This document shows, in pieces, positions 1 to 8,017 of a stretch of 64,000 bases of DNA. The notes beneath the pieces are model-generated. The model had not been told where the DNA came from. It saw nothing but the letters and a program-made list of their open reading frames with translations, and ran no database searches. Positions within the stretch are counted from its first letter, which is position 1. The number at the start of each line of letters is the position of its first letter. This stretch comes from Propionivibrio sp. (GTDB lineage: Bacteria; Pseudomonadota; Gammaproteobacteria; Burkholderiales; Rhodocyclaceae). Made by a program: the position numbers and the translations under genes. The DNA is taken from positions 47,242 through 111,241 of the forward strand of contig NZ_JAPUVO010000124.1 of NCBI RefSeq assembly GCF_029255185.1, written 5' to 3'.

Positions 1-329
1 AAGCGGTCAAGCGCGCCCATCAGAAGATCAGGATTCAGGCTCAGCAAACGGGCGTAATTGCGGACAAAACCCCGGATGATCGTGTTGCAGGGCAGGCTCG
101 GCCAATCGTCAGCCTCCAGCGCCTCAACCTGGCGCAGGCTCAGTTTGAGCGCCTTGGCCACATCATCGGTGGTCAGCCCCTTGGCTTGCCGGGCCGCGCC
201 CAGTTGCTGACCCACGCTCAGCAGCGTCGGTGTCAAGGGCTTTACGGACGCATCCAGCGTCCGCTCCAAAACCGATCCGGCATAGGCATCGTCACCCGAG
301 ACGGGCGACGGAGCAATCGTCCCACTCAT
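1..329 (-). CDS. rodZ: RodZ-like helix-turn-helix protein, N-terminal part (gene runs off the window)
   Basis: Only the first 109 codons are in the window. They carry an XRE-type helix-turn-helix at about residues 35-100, with GAARQAKGLTTDDVAKALKL followed by a recognition-helix region containing LRQVEALE and IIRGFVRNYARLL. That arrangement is typical of RodZ, an inner-membrane protein that links MreB to cell-wall elongation; the membrane and periplasmic parts lie outside the window. The start ATG overlaps the pilW stop by four bases (ATGA), so the two are translationally coupled. In many betaproteobacteria this gene sits between pilW and ispG, which supports the call. A generic XRE regulator cannot be excluded because the membrane segment is not visible. 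Confidence 0.72.
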   Translation of the reverse strand, partial: MSGTIAPSPVSGDDAYAGSVLERTLDASVKPLTPTLLSVGQQLGAARQAKGLTTDDVAKALKLSLRQVEALEADDWPSLPCNTIIRGFVRNYARLLSLNPDLLMGALDR

Positions 330-1120
330 TCGAAGTTACCTTTTAAAAACTCTTGATACTCAGGTGAATCGGGGTATCTGCGTCGCAACTGGGCAATTAA
401 ACTGCTCTCGGCAGATCGATCGCCCAGGCGGCGCTCAATGCGCAAAGACAGCCACAGCACCTCGGCATCAGGATCAGTCTGGCGCACCACGTTCTTCAGA
501 TGTTCCCTGGCGGCGTCATAGTTGCCACGTTGGTAAGTGATTTTAGCCAACTGCAACAGGGCCTGCGGATTATCCGGCGAGAAGCGCAGGTTCCTGCGAA
601 CAAACTCCTCGGCCAAGCTCAATTCACCGAGCTTGGCATAACACGTTCCCGCGTTCAGATAGGCCGTTTCAGGCGTCTGATACAAGGGGTTCTTGATGGC
701 CCGCTGAAAGAAGGCAATGGACTCTTTCGCTTTTCCTGTTTGACAAAGAAACCAGCCATAGTTGTTGCTGATTTCCGGATCCTTTTCATCAAGGCTCAGG
801 GCCCGCTGAAAGTCCTTTTCAGCCGAGACAAACTCCTTGATGTAGTAAAGGACAAGACCTCGCGTGCTGTAGGCTTGGGCGTAATTCGGATTGATCGAGA
901 TGGCGATCGTCAACTCTTCGAGAGCAACAATCAGGTTGCCATTCTGAAAATACATTGAACCCAGCTCAGTATGCAGTTTGGCCCGAGTATAGATGTCCTT
1001 GGGAACCGCTGAAGCCAGCGTATCCGGGGGAGGAGGTTCGGATTTCTGGGCCTGTGCTGCCGGAACTGCCATCAATAGCACAGCAGCCAAACCGCAAACC
1101 AAGCCGTTCAGTTCTTTCAT
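326..1120 (-). CDS. pilW: PilW/PilF-like type IV pilus biogenesis lipoprotein-family TPR protein
   Basis: The 264-residue protein has an N-terminal hydrophobic export segment (residues about 8-24, ending AAQAQ) followed by tandem tetratricopeptide repeats covering about residues 45-230, for example the pairs [18 protein letters not shown] and [20 protein letters not shown]. PilW (PilF in Pseudomonas) is the outer-membrane pilotin that helps assemble the PilQ secretin. No cysteine lipobox is visible at the signal end, so the mature form may be periplasmic rather than lipid-anchored. It overlaps rlmN upstream and rodZ downstream by four bases each, the conserved rlmN-pilW-rodZ order. The pilus role is inferred from family and neighbours. 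Confidence 0.82.
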   Translation of the reverse strand: MKELNGLVCGLAAVLLMAVPAAQAQKSEPPPPDTLASAVPKDIYTRAKLHTELGSMYFQNGNLIVALEELTIAISINPNYAQAYSTRGLVLYYIKEFVSAEKDFQRALSLDEKDPEISNNYGWFLCQTGKAKESIAFFQRAIKNPLYQTPETAYLNAGTCYAKLGELSLAEEFVRRNLRFSPDNPQALLQLAKITYQRGNYDAAREHLKNVVRQTDPDAEVLWLSLRIERRLGDRSAESSLIAQLRRRYPDSPEYQEFLKGNFE

Positions 1121-2214
1121 CGGGTTCTGACCTCGTGCACATCAATAATTCGGCGCGCCGTTCGCCGCGTTTTGTCCAGTACCTGTCCAGCCAACTGACC
1201 ACAGGCAGCGTCAATGTCGTCACCCCGCGTCTTGCGGGTGGTGGTGACCACGCCGGCGTCCATCAGTATCTCGGCAAACCGCCTGATTCGATGTGCCGGT
1301 GAACGAAGATAAGGCGATCCCGGAAACGGGTTGAAAGGAATCAGGTTGAACTTGCAGGATACTTTGCGCGTTACGGCGAGCAACTCACGTGCCTGCGCAT
1401 CGGAGTCATTCACACCATCGAGCATGACATATTCAAACGTCACAAAATCGCGCGGCGCCTTTTGCAAATAACGATTGCAGGCCGCCATCAACTCCGGCAG
1501 CGGATACTTCCGGTTGATCGGCACCAGTTCGTCACGCAGCCTGTCATTTGGCGCATGCAGCGAAACGGCAAGGGCCACCGGACACTCATCAGCCAGACGG
1601 TCCATCACCGGCACCAGACCGGAGGTGGACACCGTCACGCGACGACGCGACAGGCCATAGGCGTTGTCATCAAGCATCAAGCGCAAGGCGCTGACCGTGC
1701 TTTCAAAGTTGGCGAGCGGCTCGCCCATGCCCATCAACACGACATTGCTGATAATACGTTCAGCGGCGGGATCGGCACCCAGAACACGGTTGGCCTGCCA
1801 GAGTTGACCAATGATTTCGGCCACCGTCAGGTTACGGTTAAAGCCCTGCTTGCCGGTCGAACAAAACGAACAATCGAGGGCACAACCTGCCTGCGTTGAA
1901 ACACACAGTGTTCCCCGATCATCCTCGGGAATGAAGACGGTCTCGACGGCATTGCCGTCGCCGACATCAAACAGGAATTTGCGCGTCCCATCGTCCGAAA
2001 ACTGATCCGAAACGATGCTCGGCGGAGTGACCGACGCCAAGCTCCTTAGCTTTTCACGCAGGCTCTTGGCGATGTCGGTCATGGCGTCAAAATCGCTCTG
2101 CCCGAAACGATGCATCCAGCGCAGCACTTGCCTCGCGCGAAACGGCTTTTCGCCATGTTCGGCGAAAAAATCAGCCAGGCCAATCGCATCAAAATCGAGC
2201 AGATTTACGGTCAT
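1117..2214 (-). CDS. rlmN: 23S rRNA / tRNA (adenine-C2)-methyltransferase RlmN
   Basis: RlmN is a radical SAM enzyme that methylates C2 of A2503 in 23S rRNA and A37 in some tRNAs. The 365-residue length is normal. The radical SAM cluster motif CxxxCxxC is seen at C111, C115 and C118, followed by [11 protein letters not shown]. The SAM-binding GMGEPL is near residue 160 and the C-terminal catalytic cysteine is in DIDAACGQL. The gene overlaps pilW by four bases (ATGA) and follows ndk by 29 bases, so ndk-rlmN-pilW-rodZ is probably one transcript on the minus strand. Confidence 0.96.
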   Translation of the reverse strand: MTVNLLDFDAIGLADFFAEHGEKPFRARQVLRWMHRFGQSDFDAMTDIAKSLREKLRSLASVTPPSIVSDQFSDDGTRKFLFDVGDGNAVETVFIPEDDRGTLCVSTQAGCALDCSFCSTGKQGFNRNLTVAEIIGQLWQANRVLGADPAAERIISNVVLMGMGEPLANFESTVSALRLMLDDNAYGLSRRRVTVSTSGLVPVMDRLADECPVALAVSLHAPNDRLRDELVPINRKYPLPELMAACNRYLQKAPRDFVTFEYVMLDGVNDSDAQARELLAVTRKVSCKFNLIPFNPFPGSPYLRSPAHRIRRFAEILMDAGVVTTTRKTRGDDIDAACGQLAGQVLDKTRRTARRIIDVHEVRTR

Positions 2215-2243
2215 CGGTATGACAATTCAGTATTGCCCGGGAC

Positions 2244-2672
2244 TTAGCGGCCTGGGTAAACGTTCATCCCCGGAAAGAAAAAGCCAATCTCGACTTTTGC
2301 CGTATCCGGGCCATCAGAACCATGCACCGCATTGGCGTCGATCGACTCAGCGAAATCTGCACGAATGGTTCCTGGAGCGGCTTTCTTCGGATCGGTAGCA
2401 CCCATCAACTCGCGATTCCTGGCGATTGCATCTTCACCCTCGAGCGCCTGAATCATGACCGGGCCGGAGGTCATGAACGCAACCAGATCCTTGTAAAAAG
2501 GACGATCCTTGTGCACAACATAAAATTCGCCCGCTTCCTGTGGCGAGAGCCAGGCCATTTTGGCGGCAATGACCTTCAGACCATTGGCCTCAAAACGGGA
2601 ATAGATTTTTCCGATAACGTTCTTCGCAACCGCATCGGGTTTGATGATGGAAAGTGTGCGTTCGATAGCCAT
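2244..2672 (-). CDS. ndk: Nucleoside diphosphate kinase
   Basis: Ndk transfers the gamma phosphate of ATP to nucleoside diphosphates and balances NTP pools in the cytoplasm. The 142-residue protein has the family start [12 protein letters not shown] and the active-site NAVHGSD with the phosphorylated histidine H117; length is normal. It is the first gene of the minus-strand ndk-rlmN-pilW-rodZ run. The 190 bases between it and the HD-GYP gene upstream contain no further gene I can support; they should carry its promoter. Confidence 0.97.
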   Translation of the reverse strand: MAIERTLSIIKPDAVAKNVIGKIYSRFEANGLKVIAAKMAWLSPQEAGEFYVVHKDRPFYKDLVAFMTSGPVMIQALEGEDAIARNRELMGATDPKKAAPGTIRADFAESIDANAVHGSDGPDTAKVEIGFFFPGMNVYPGR

Positions 2673-2863
2673 AGTTCAAAATTCTCCACAAAGGACGGGA
2701 AATACAACAAAAAAGCCTGAATGTACGATTAACCGCGCATTGTACCAACACTCCGTCGGAAATACCGAAATTGCTGCCGTGAGCTATCGGCAATGGGAGA
2801 TCGCCATGACATTCGCTCAGCGTCTGCCTCTCTGGCCCGGCAGGCCAGTGCGTCACCGTCGTT

Positions 2864-3916
2864 TCAAATTCTCGGCAACTCGGAATCCTGATACTGCGCA
2901 TGGATGTCCATAATATCGGTCCAGCAGGCCAGTAGCGCATCGACGCAGACCGGATCGAAATGTCCACCGGAACCGGCGCGCATGTAAGCCGCGGCCTGTT
3001 CGATCGGCCAGGCCTTCTTGTAGGGACGCTCGGAGGTCAGCGCGTCAAATACGTCGGCGACCGCCACGATGCGCCCGAAGACGGGTATTGCATCACCTGC
3101 CAGGCCATAGGGGTAACCCCCGCCGTCGTATTTTTCGTGATGCGAAATGGCGATTGAGGCGGCTGACTGAAGCACCCTCGACTCGCTTCCCTTGAGCAGT
3201 TCAAAACCGAGCACGGAATGGGTCTTCATCACCGCAAACTCTTCCGGCGTCAGGGCCGACGGTTTGAGCAGGATATAGTCGGAAATGCCGATCTTGCCAA
3301 CATCATGCATGGGCGCGGCCTGCAAAATCAATTGCTGTTCCTCGGCGGACAGCCCCATGCGTCCTGCAATCAGACACGAGTAGTGCGACATGCGCTGAAT
3401 GTGCGCACCGGTTTCCGGATCGCGAAACTCGGCCGCACGCGACATGCGAAACAGCAGCTCTTGTTCACGGGAATGAACCGCCGACGTCGCCTTTCTAACC
3501 TCTTCGGCCAGCCAGGCCGCCTTGTCAGCCAATTTTTTACGGCTGGCGCCCAGGGCCAGCATATTGCGCACCCGGGCCGAAAATTCGATACGGTCAACCG
3601 GTTTGATCAGGAAGTCGGTCGCCCCCATTTGCAGGGCTTCATAGCGCACATCCTTGTCGTCATTGGCAGTGATCATCAGGATCGGCACTTCTTCCCGGCC
3701 GGGGACTGCACGCAGCCCCGCGATGAACTGCAAGCCGTTCATCTGCGGCATCATGTAGTCGACAACGATCATGTCCGGCAGGTTTTCCGAACACCAGGCC
3801 AGTCCCTTGAGCGACTCCTCAAAAGGCAAGGGCTCGCAATTACCCAGCGTGCTGACCAGTGCACTCAGCAGGGTCAGATTAATGATGCTATCGTCAACAA
3901 TGGCGATTCGGTTCAT
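2864..3916 (-). CDS. Two-component response regulator with HD-GYP phosphodiesterase output
   Basis: The protein (350 residues) has an N-terminal receiver domain, about residues 1-125, with the phospho-acceptor D53 in VVDYMMP and lysine K106 in LIKP, then a coiled segment and an HD-GYP domain, about 150-340. The metal motif HDVGKIG (HD at 204-205) and HHEKYDGGGYP (259-269) are intact, so cyclic-di-GMP hydrolysis is expected. The start was chosen at MNRIAIVDD because GGAGG lies five bases before it; an in-frame ATG four codons upstream overlaps that site. No sensor kinase gene is adjacent, so the partner is unknown. Confidence 0.9.
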   Translation of the reverse strand: MNRIAIVDDSIINLTLLSALVSTLGNCEPLPFEESLKGLAWCSENLPDMIVVDYMMPQMNGLQFIAGLRAVPGREEVPILMITANDDKDVRYEALQMGATDFLIKPVDRIEFSARVRNMLALGASRKKLADKAAWLAEEVRKATSAVHSREQELLFRMSRAAEFRDPETGAHIQRMSHYSCLIAGRMGLSAEEQQLILQAAPMHDVGKIGISDYILLKPSALTPEEFAVMKTHSVLGFELLKGSESRVLQSAASIAISHHEKYDGGGYPYGLAGDAIPVFGRIVAVADVFDALTSERPYKKAWPIEQAAAYMRAGSGGHFDPVCVDALLACWTDIMDIHAQYQDSELPRI

Positions 3917-3969
3917 CCCGTCCTCCATGCAATTCGCAGTGAGTATAGCAAAGCCATAAACTCAAGACG

Positions 3970-3999
3970 TGGACAGGGTACTTGATAATCAGCCATAAT
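3970..3999 (+). promoter_or_regulatory. Possible sigma-70 promoter of the yciB operon
   Basis: TGGACA and CATAAT are separated by 18 bases, 27 bases before the yciB ATG. Each hexamer matches the consensus at five of six positions. This is a motif reading only, with no experimental support. Confidence 0.35.
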
Positions 4000-4025
4000 C
4001 TCGGGGTCTTTTTGCTGGTCATCCC

Positions 4026-4565
4026 ATGAAATTTCTGTTCGACCTCTTCCCAGTCATCCTGTTCTTTGCCGCTTTCAAGTTCGGCGGAATTTATGTCGCC
4101 ACCGGCGTTGCCATTGCCGCCACCTTTTCTCAGGTCAGCTGGGTCTGGCTGAAGCACCGAAAAGTTGACGCCATGCTCTGGGTAAGCTTGGCGATCATCA
4201 CCGTATTTGGCGGCATGACATTAGTTTTTCACGACGAGAACTTCATCAAGTGGAAACCCACGGTTCTCTACTGGGCCTTCGCCCTTGCACTCGCCGGCAG
4301 TTCCCTGGTGCTCAAGAAAAATCTGATTTTGGCACTGCTCGGTGAGCAGCTCGAGTTGCCTGATCCCATCTGGCAAAAACTTAACTGGTCGTGTGTTGGC
4401 TTCTTCGTCTTCATGGGGATCATCAATCTCGCCGTTGCCTTCGCTTTCGGTTTCTCGACCGACGTCTGGGTCAATTTCAAGCTGTTTGGCGGGATAGGCC
4501 TGATGTTTGTTTTCGTGATCATTCAGGGCCTGCTCCTTGCAAAATACATTCAGGAAAAAAAGTGA
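4026..4565 (+). CDS. yciB: YciB / septation protein A (inner-membrane protein)
   Basis: The 179-residue protein consists almost entirely of hydrophobic segments (about five or six membrane helices) and opens with [18 protein letters not shown], the hallmark of the YciB/IspZ family. Family members affect cell-envelope synthesis and intracellular septation; no enzymatic reaction is established. It is the first gene of a four-gene plus-strand run and its TGA shares one base with the ATG of the next gene (TGATG). The pairing yciB then YciI-like then bolA then parvulin isomerase is widespread in betaproteobacteria. Confidence 0.93.
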   Translation: MKFLFDLFPVILFFAAFKFGGIYVATGVAIAATFSQVSWVWLKHRKVDAMLWVSLAIITVFGGMTLVFHDENFIKWKPTVLYWAFALALAGSSLVLKKNLILALLGEQLELPDPIWQKLNWSCVGFFVFMGIINLAVAFAFGFSTDVWVNFKLFGGIGLMFVFVIIQGLLLAKYIQEKK

Positions 4566-4867
4566 TGCTCTATGCCATCGTCGGCCAGGATCGCCCGAAC
4601 TCGCTCGCTGTCCGCCTTGCCGCACGGCCGGCCCATGTCGACCGGCTCAAGGTGCTGCAGGAGCAGGGTCGAATGATCCTGGCCGGACCTTTTCCGGCCA
4701 TTGACTCATCCGATCCCGGCCCAGCCGGCTTCTCTGGCAGCCTGATCGTCGCCGACTTCGCCTCGCTTGACGCAGCTCAGGCCTGGGCCGATGCCGACCC
4801 CTACGTCACCGCCGGGGTTTACACCGGCGTCAGCGTCAAGCCGTTTAAAAGGGCCTTCCCGCAATGA
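4565..4867 (+). CDS. YciI-like family protein
   Basis: The 100-residue product starts [13 protein letters not shown] and has the compact ferredoxin-like YCII fold pattern: the conserved histidine in RPAHVDRLK, then [12 protein letters not shown], then a strand SGSLIVADF and an acidic DADPYV segment. A histidine and aspartate in this fold are thought to be catalytic in related hydrolases, but no substrate is known. The ATG overlaps the yciB stop by one base and the stop overlaps the bolA ATG by four, so it is translationally coupled on both sides. Confidence 0.85.
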   Translation: MLYAIVGQDRPNSLAVRLAARPAHVDRLKVLQEQGRMILAGPFPAIDSSDPGPAGFSGSLIVADFASLDAAQAWADADPYVTAGVYTGVSVKPFKRAFPQ

Positions 4868-5160
4868 CGCCGAGCGGTCCCGACGAATCTACCGCCAACT
4901 TCGAGTCCATTCTGCGCGAACGACTTGCCGGACTCGATCCGCTGCGCCTGGAATTGATTGACGACTCGGCCAAGCACGCCGGCCATGCAGGCGCCAGGAG
5001 CGGCGGCGGCCACTACCGATTGCTCATTGTCTCGGCAAGTTTTGCCGGGAAACCGACACTGGCCCGTCACCGACTCGTCTATGAAGCTCTCGGCGAGCTG
5101 ATGCGTAGTAGAATCCATGCCCTGAGCATTCAGTCACTGGCTCCTGACGAAGCCCAATGA
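4864..5160 (+). CDS. bolA: BolA family protein
   Basis: The 98-residue protein has the BolA pattern: an N-terminal helix with [23 protein letters not shown], a loop [14 protein letters not shown] and the helix [13 protein letters not shown], with the conserved histidine preceding ALSIQSLAP. BolA proteins pair with monothiol glutaredoxins in iron-sulfur cluster trafficking and can act as transcription factors. It starts with an ATGA overlap to the YciI-like gene. The position just before a parvulin isomerase gene is common in the Rhodocyclales and Burkholderiales. Confidence 0.9.
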   Translation: MTPSGPDESTANFESILRERLAGLDPLRLELIDDSAKHAGHAGARSGGGHYRLLIVSASFAGKPTLARHRLVYEALGELMRSRIHALSIQSLAPDEAQ

Positions 5161-5228
5161 AGCTGTTTACTCTTATTACAAGAAACCCTATCCTACTCGA
5201 CTCCACCCAGACTGAAGGAATACCTTAC

Positions 5229-6020
5229 ATGCAGAATCTCTCGAAACTTGTGGCCACACTGCTCATTGGCGCGATGATGTCGGCATCGGCATCGGCACTG
5301 GCCGCCGGCAACGCCTTCGTGACCGTCAACGGCGTCGCCGTTTCACAAAACCTGGCCAACATCTTCATGGCCGAACAGAAAGCCCAGGGCGCACCGGACT
5401 CCCCGGAACTGAAAAATGCGGTTCGCGAAGAACTGATCCGGCGCGAACTACTGATTCAGGAAGCAAAGAAGGCCGGACTCGACAAGAAGCCGGATATTGC
5501 AGCTCAGGCCGAGGCAGCGCGTCAAGCGTTCTTTGTCCGCGCCTACATCCAGGAATACGTCAAGAAGAACCCGATCAGTGATGCGCAGTTGAAGGCGCAA
5601 TACGAAACGATCAAGACCCAGCTTGGCAGCACTGAGTACAAGGCGCGCCACATTCTGGTCAAGGATGAAGCAGACGCCACGGCGATCATCGCCAACCTCA
5701 AGAAGGGCGCCAAGTTCGAAGAACTGGCCAAGCAATCGATCGACCCCGGCTCCAAGGACAACGGCGGCGATCTCGGCTGGGCCAGCGCCGGCAACTTTGT
5801 CAAACCCTTTAGCGATGCCCTCACCAGCCTCGCCAAAGGCAAATACACGGAAACCCCGGTCAAAACCGAATTCGGCTACCACGTCATCCTGCTCGACGAC
5901 AGCCGCCCGCTGAGTGTTCCGGCCTTTGAGGAAATCAAGCCGCGCCTGCTCCAACAAGCACAGTCACAACAGATCAACAAGATGGTCGACGGCCTGCGTG
6001 CCAAGGCCAAAGTCGAATAA
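5229..6020 (+). CDS. Secreted parvulin-type peptidylprolyl cis-trans isomerase
   Basis: The enzyme is expected to catalyse prolyl cis-trans isomerisation in the periplasm and help fold exported proteins. The start at MQNLSKLV is chosen because it gives a proper signal peptide (cleavage after ASALAAG, about residue 28) and has GAAGGA about ten bases upstream; an earlier in-frame ATG at 5157 would add 24 non-signal residues. A SurA-like N-terminal helical part (about 30-130) precedes one PpiC domain (about 135-230) with ARHILVKDEADA, GGDLGW and FGYHVILLDD. Length is 263 residues. It follows bolA and ends at a hairpin terminator. Confidence 0.92.
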   Translation: MQNLSKLVATLLIGAMMSASASALAAGNAFVTVNGVAVSQNLANIFMAEQKAQGAPDSPELKNAVREELIRRELLIQEAKKAGLDKKPDIAAQAEAARQAFFVRAYIQEYVKKNPISDAQLKAQYETIKTQLGSTEYKARHILVKDEADATAIIANLKKGAKFEELAKQSIDPGSKDNGGDLGWASAGNFVKPFSDALTSLAKGKYTETPVKTEFGYHVILLDDSRPLSVPAFEEIKPRLLQQAQSQQINKMVDGLRAKAKVE

Positions 6021-6039
6021 TTCGCAAGACCTCAAACAG

Positions 6040-6076
6040 AACGCCGGGACGGTTTAGCCTCCTGGCGTTTTTTTGT
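6040..6076 (+). terminator. Rho-independent terminator of the yciB-bolA-isomerase run
   Basis: AACGCCGGGA and TCCTGGCGTT pair with a small internal mismatch across a loop of about ten bases and are followed immediately by a run of seven T. It lies 20 bases after the isomerase stop. Confidence 0.8.
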
Positions 6077-6203
6077 TAACCACACTAAACGTGCCCCGCA
6101 GGAAACACCCCTGGGGTGTAGAGGCGAATGGGCTAGAGGGAAAGATTGTAAACCGCTTTCAACGCAGAGATCGCAGAGAAAAGCAAACTAATTTTTGTAA
6201 GAC

Positions 6204-6272
6204 GCCCATTGTTTAAGGTGAGGGGCGCTGCGCGGCTTTATGCGCAGTGTTCGGCGAACTGAAAGGTTATGC
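6204..6272 (+). repeat. Integron attC-like site 1
   Basis: The 69-base element begins GCCCATTGTTTAAGGTGAGG, has a central imperfect hairpin (GCGCTGCGC against GCGCAGTG around CTTTAT) and ends GAAAGGTTATGC. A core related to this recurs at 6567-6648 in the same orientation. The last seven bases, GTTATGC, are the exact reverse complement of GCATAAC, the first seven bases of the second site. That is the relation expected between the start of a gene cassette and the R'' box of its own attC. The upstream R'' box, GCCCATT, is degenerate. The call rests on structure only, and no integrase is present. Confidence 0.55.
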
Positions 6273-6527
6273 GGCGTGTTCAAGCGGAACTTCCCAGCCG
6301 GGGAATACGAGTACGGCTGGATGGCAATTGAGTGCACGAGCAAAAACCTTTGCGCGCTCGACACCCAAGTTCACTCGGCCGTTCTCGATGGCGGAGATGG
6401 TGGCTTGCGGGATTCCCGTAAGTTCGGAAAGTTGGCTTTGGCTCAGTTCTTGGAGTTCACGCAGGATACGGACAGACTCTCCCACCGAGACCTCAGCTCG
6501 CTTTTTCGCAGGACGAAACTCTTTCAT
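6267..6527 (-). CDS. Small XRE-family regulator (HigA/antitoxin-like), probably a cassette gene
   Basis: The 86-residue protein starts MKEFRPAKKRAEVS, and residues about 18-72 form a helix-turn-helix: VRILRELQELSQSQLSEL, then TGIPQATISAIENGR. The start is set by AGGAGG seven bases before the ATG. Its TAA overlaps the end of the attC-like site at 6204-6272, and the second attC-like site begins 40 bases upstream of its start, so the whole gene fits inside one putative integron cassette, read against the cassette direction. Solitary genes of this kind often act as antitoxins or autorepressors; no toxin gene accompanies it here. Targets are unknown. Confidence 0.8.
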   Translation of the reverse strand: MKEFRPAKKRAEVSVGESVRILRELQELSQSQLSELTGIPQATISAIENGRVNLGVERAKVFARALNCHPAVLVFPGWEVPLEHAA

Positions 6528-6566
6528 TTCATTGCCTCCTGTAATCATGGGCGGTGATTTAGTGAC

Positions 6567-6648
6567 GCATAACGTTGATGTCACCGGCGCTGCGCGGCTT
6601 TATCGCGCAGCGTCCAGCGACTGAAAGGAGCGAGGTTGAGGGTTGAGC
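6567..6648 (+). repeat. Integron attC-like site 2
   Basis: The element opens with GCATAAC, contains a strong hairpin (GCGCTGCGCG against CGCGCAGCGT, nine to ten base pairs, loop GCTTTAT) and continues CGACTGAAAGG. It ends at one of two neighbouring GTTGAG motifs; GTTGAGC at 6642-6648 fits the core-site consensus GTTRRRY. The central part is nearly the same as in site 1, about 360 bases away and in the same orientation, which is a usual cassette length. The right boundary is uncertain because of the duplicated GGTTGAG. Confidence 0.55.
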
Positions 6649-6676
6649 GCTCTAACCTTATTCATTGGCGTTGTTT

Positions 6677-6988
6677 TCAGCGTTGACGCACGAGTTTGAT
6701 TTCAAGTTTGCAGCCAACTGCTTCCGCGTAGCGCTTGAGCGTAGCGAGAGAGGGCACATGCTTGCCAGCAGACTCCAAACGAGAGATGGCGCTTTTGGTC
6801 GTGCCCATACGCGAGGCAACTGCCTCTTGAGTGAGGCCAGCCTTGGTTCTTGCGGCCAGCATTTGGCTGGCAAGGACATGCTCGACGGCAAGGGCATCAT
6901 AGGCTTCTTTAAAGCCGATACGTTGTGACGCACGTTCCATGAAATCCTTGTGGTTGTGACGCACAGGTTTGTATTCAAGCTCAGTCAT
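6677..6988 (-). CDS. XRE-family antitoxin-like regulator
   Basis: The 103-residue protein starts at MTELEYKPV, with GGAGG eight bases upstream. The N-terminal half is helical (HKDFMERASQRIGFKEAYDA) and residues about 45-100 form a helix-turn-helix: AARTKAGLTQEAVASRMG, then TTKSAISRLESAGKHVPSL and the strand CKLEIKLV. This matches antitoxins of HigBA-type modules. In such modules the toxin gene precedes the antitoxin, but only about 100 bases separate this start from the end of the TIR gene, too few for a toxin. It is either a solitary regulator or the survivor of a broken module. Confidence 0.82.
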   Translation of the reverse strand: MTELEYKPVRHNHKDFMERASQRIGFKEAYDALAVEHVLASQMLAARTKAGLTQEAVASRMGTTKSAISRLESAGKHVPSLATLKRYAEAVGCKLEIKLVRQR

Positions 6989-7087
6989 TTTCGAACCTCC
7001 TTCATGCAATCGCCCTGAAAGGCATCCGATGCCCACCACCGACCGTTGCTGGCCGAACGCAGCAATCCGCATGCCAATCGGATACCC

Positions 7088-8014
7088 CTATTTCTCAACG
7101 CGCCGGGCGATGAACTCAACCGGGGTATGGGTGGTCTGGCCGCCGCTGCTTTCCAGTACCAGATGCAGTTCGCCCGGCTTGAGCATGCCACGATAGCGAT
7201 GCGTTATGACGAGGTTGGGGGCATCATTCATCATCTCCTGGCTATGCGTGATGAAACTCAAGTGTTCCGCCCGTAACTGGCCTTGTTCAACGCTACGCGC
7301 CACACGCAGATAACTCGCGGTGCCATGGATTTCACCGTTCTCCAGTCGCAGATCGAACGTCTCCTGGTGCACGGCGCCCCAATCGTAGTTCACCTGCGCT
7401 GTCCAGCGACCGTTCAGGGCGCTGGCAATTTCTGTTGCCAGCTGGTCGGCTGAACTCTCTGACCGATAAGCGTTCAAGCTTGTGGCCAGCAACGCGATCA
7501 GGCCGATTCCAGTGACGACCCAGGCTATTCTCTGGCGTAAGGAAAAGCGTTGTTGAAATGGCAGCAGGGGCTTGATGGATTCGGTTAGGCGCGTTACATC
7601 CGAGGACCAGCCGGGGTCGGAAAGGATGAAGGCCTGACGTCGGGCCAGCGCGCCAATCGTCGCTGGCAAGTCGTCTTCTGCCGGCATCGCAGCGCCGCCA
7701 ACAAGCACCGGAAGTACCGCTTTGCCCGAGTCCAACGCGACTTGAATTTCCTGGCGAACGAAATCCTCCGGTTCGTCTAGGCGGCGAATGCCGTTCCTGC
7801 GTGCCGTCAACCAGCCGGGACCGATTACCACCAGCATCACATCGATACTGTGCAGTTGTTTTGTGAGTGCGGCGACAAAGTCTTCTCCCGGGTGAATATC
7901 ATCGATATCACGAAACACATTGTTCGCGCCAAAGGCTGACCCCAGGGCATCGGCGAGTCGTCCGGCGAAACCGGCCTGGTCGTCGCGACGGTAACTGATG
8001 AACAGTCCGGACAT
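7088..8014 (-). CDS. Membrane-anchored TIR-domain protein
   Basis: The N-terminal 150 residues form a TIR domain: the box-1 motif LFISYRRDD at residues 4-12, VFRDIDDIHPGEDF (box 2 region) at 33-46, and DFVRQEIQVAL with glutamate E89 at the position of the NADase catalytic residue. One membrane helix follows (about 163-181) and then a domain of about 115 residues, mostly beta by pattern, on the other side of the membrane. TIR domains hydrolyse NAD or make nucleotide signals in many bacterial defence systems; whether this one is active is inferred from E89. It is the last gene of the minus-strand block and follows its neighbour by three bases. Confidence 0.85.
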   Translation of the reverse strand: MSGLFISYRRDDQAGFAGRLADALGSAFGANNVFRDIDDIHPGEDFVAALTKQLHSIDVMLVVIGPGWLTARRNGIRRLDEPEDFVRQEIQVALDSGKAVLPVLVGGAAMPAEDDLPATIGALARRQAFILSDPGWSSDVTRLTESIKPLLPFQQRFSLRQRIAWVVTGIGLIALLATSLNAYRSESSADQLATEIASALNGRWTAQVNYDWGAVHQETFDLRLENGEIHGTASYLRVARSVEQGQLRAEHLSFITHSQEMMNDAPNLVITHRYRGMLKPGELHLVLESSGGQTTHTPVEFIARRVEK

Positions 8015-8017
8015 GGT

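Noticed and set aside
2590-2967. Minus-strand frame of 125 codons spanning the ndk start region
   Set aside because: Overlaps ndk and the HD-GYP gene in other frames and has no motif.
6989-7087. Toxin remnant ahead of the second XRE gene
   Set aside because: Only the last few residues (DCMKEVRK) look toxin-like; too short to annotate as a pseudogene, so mentioned only under findings.
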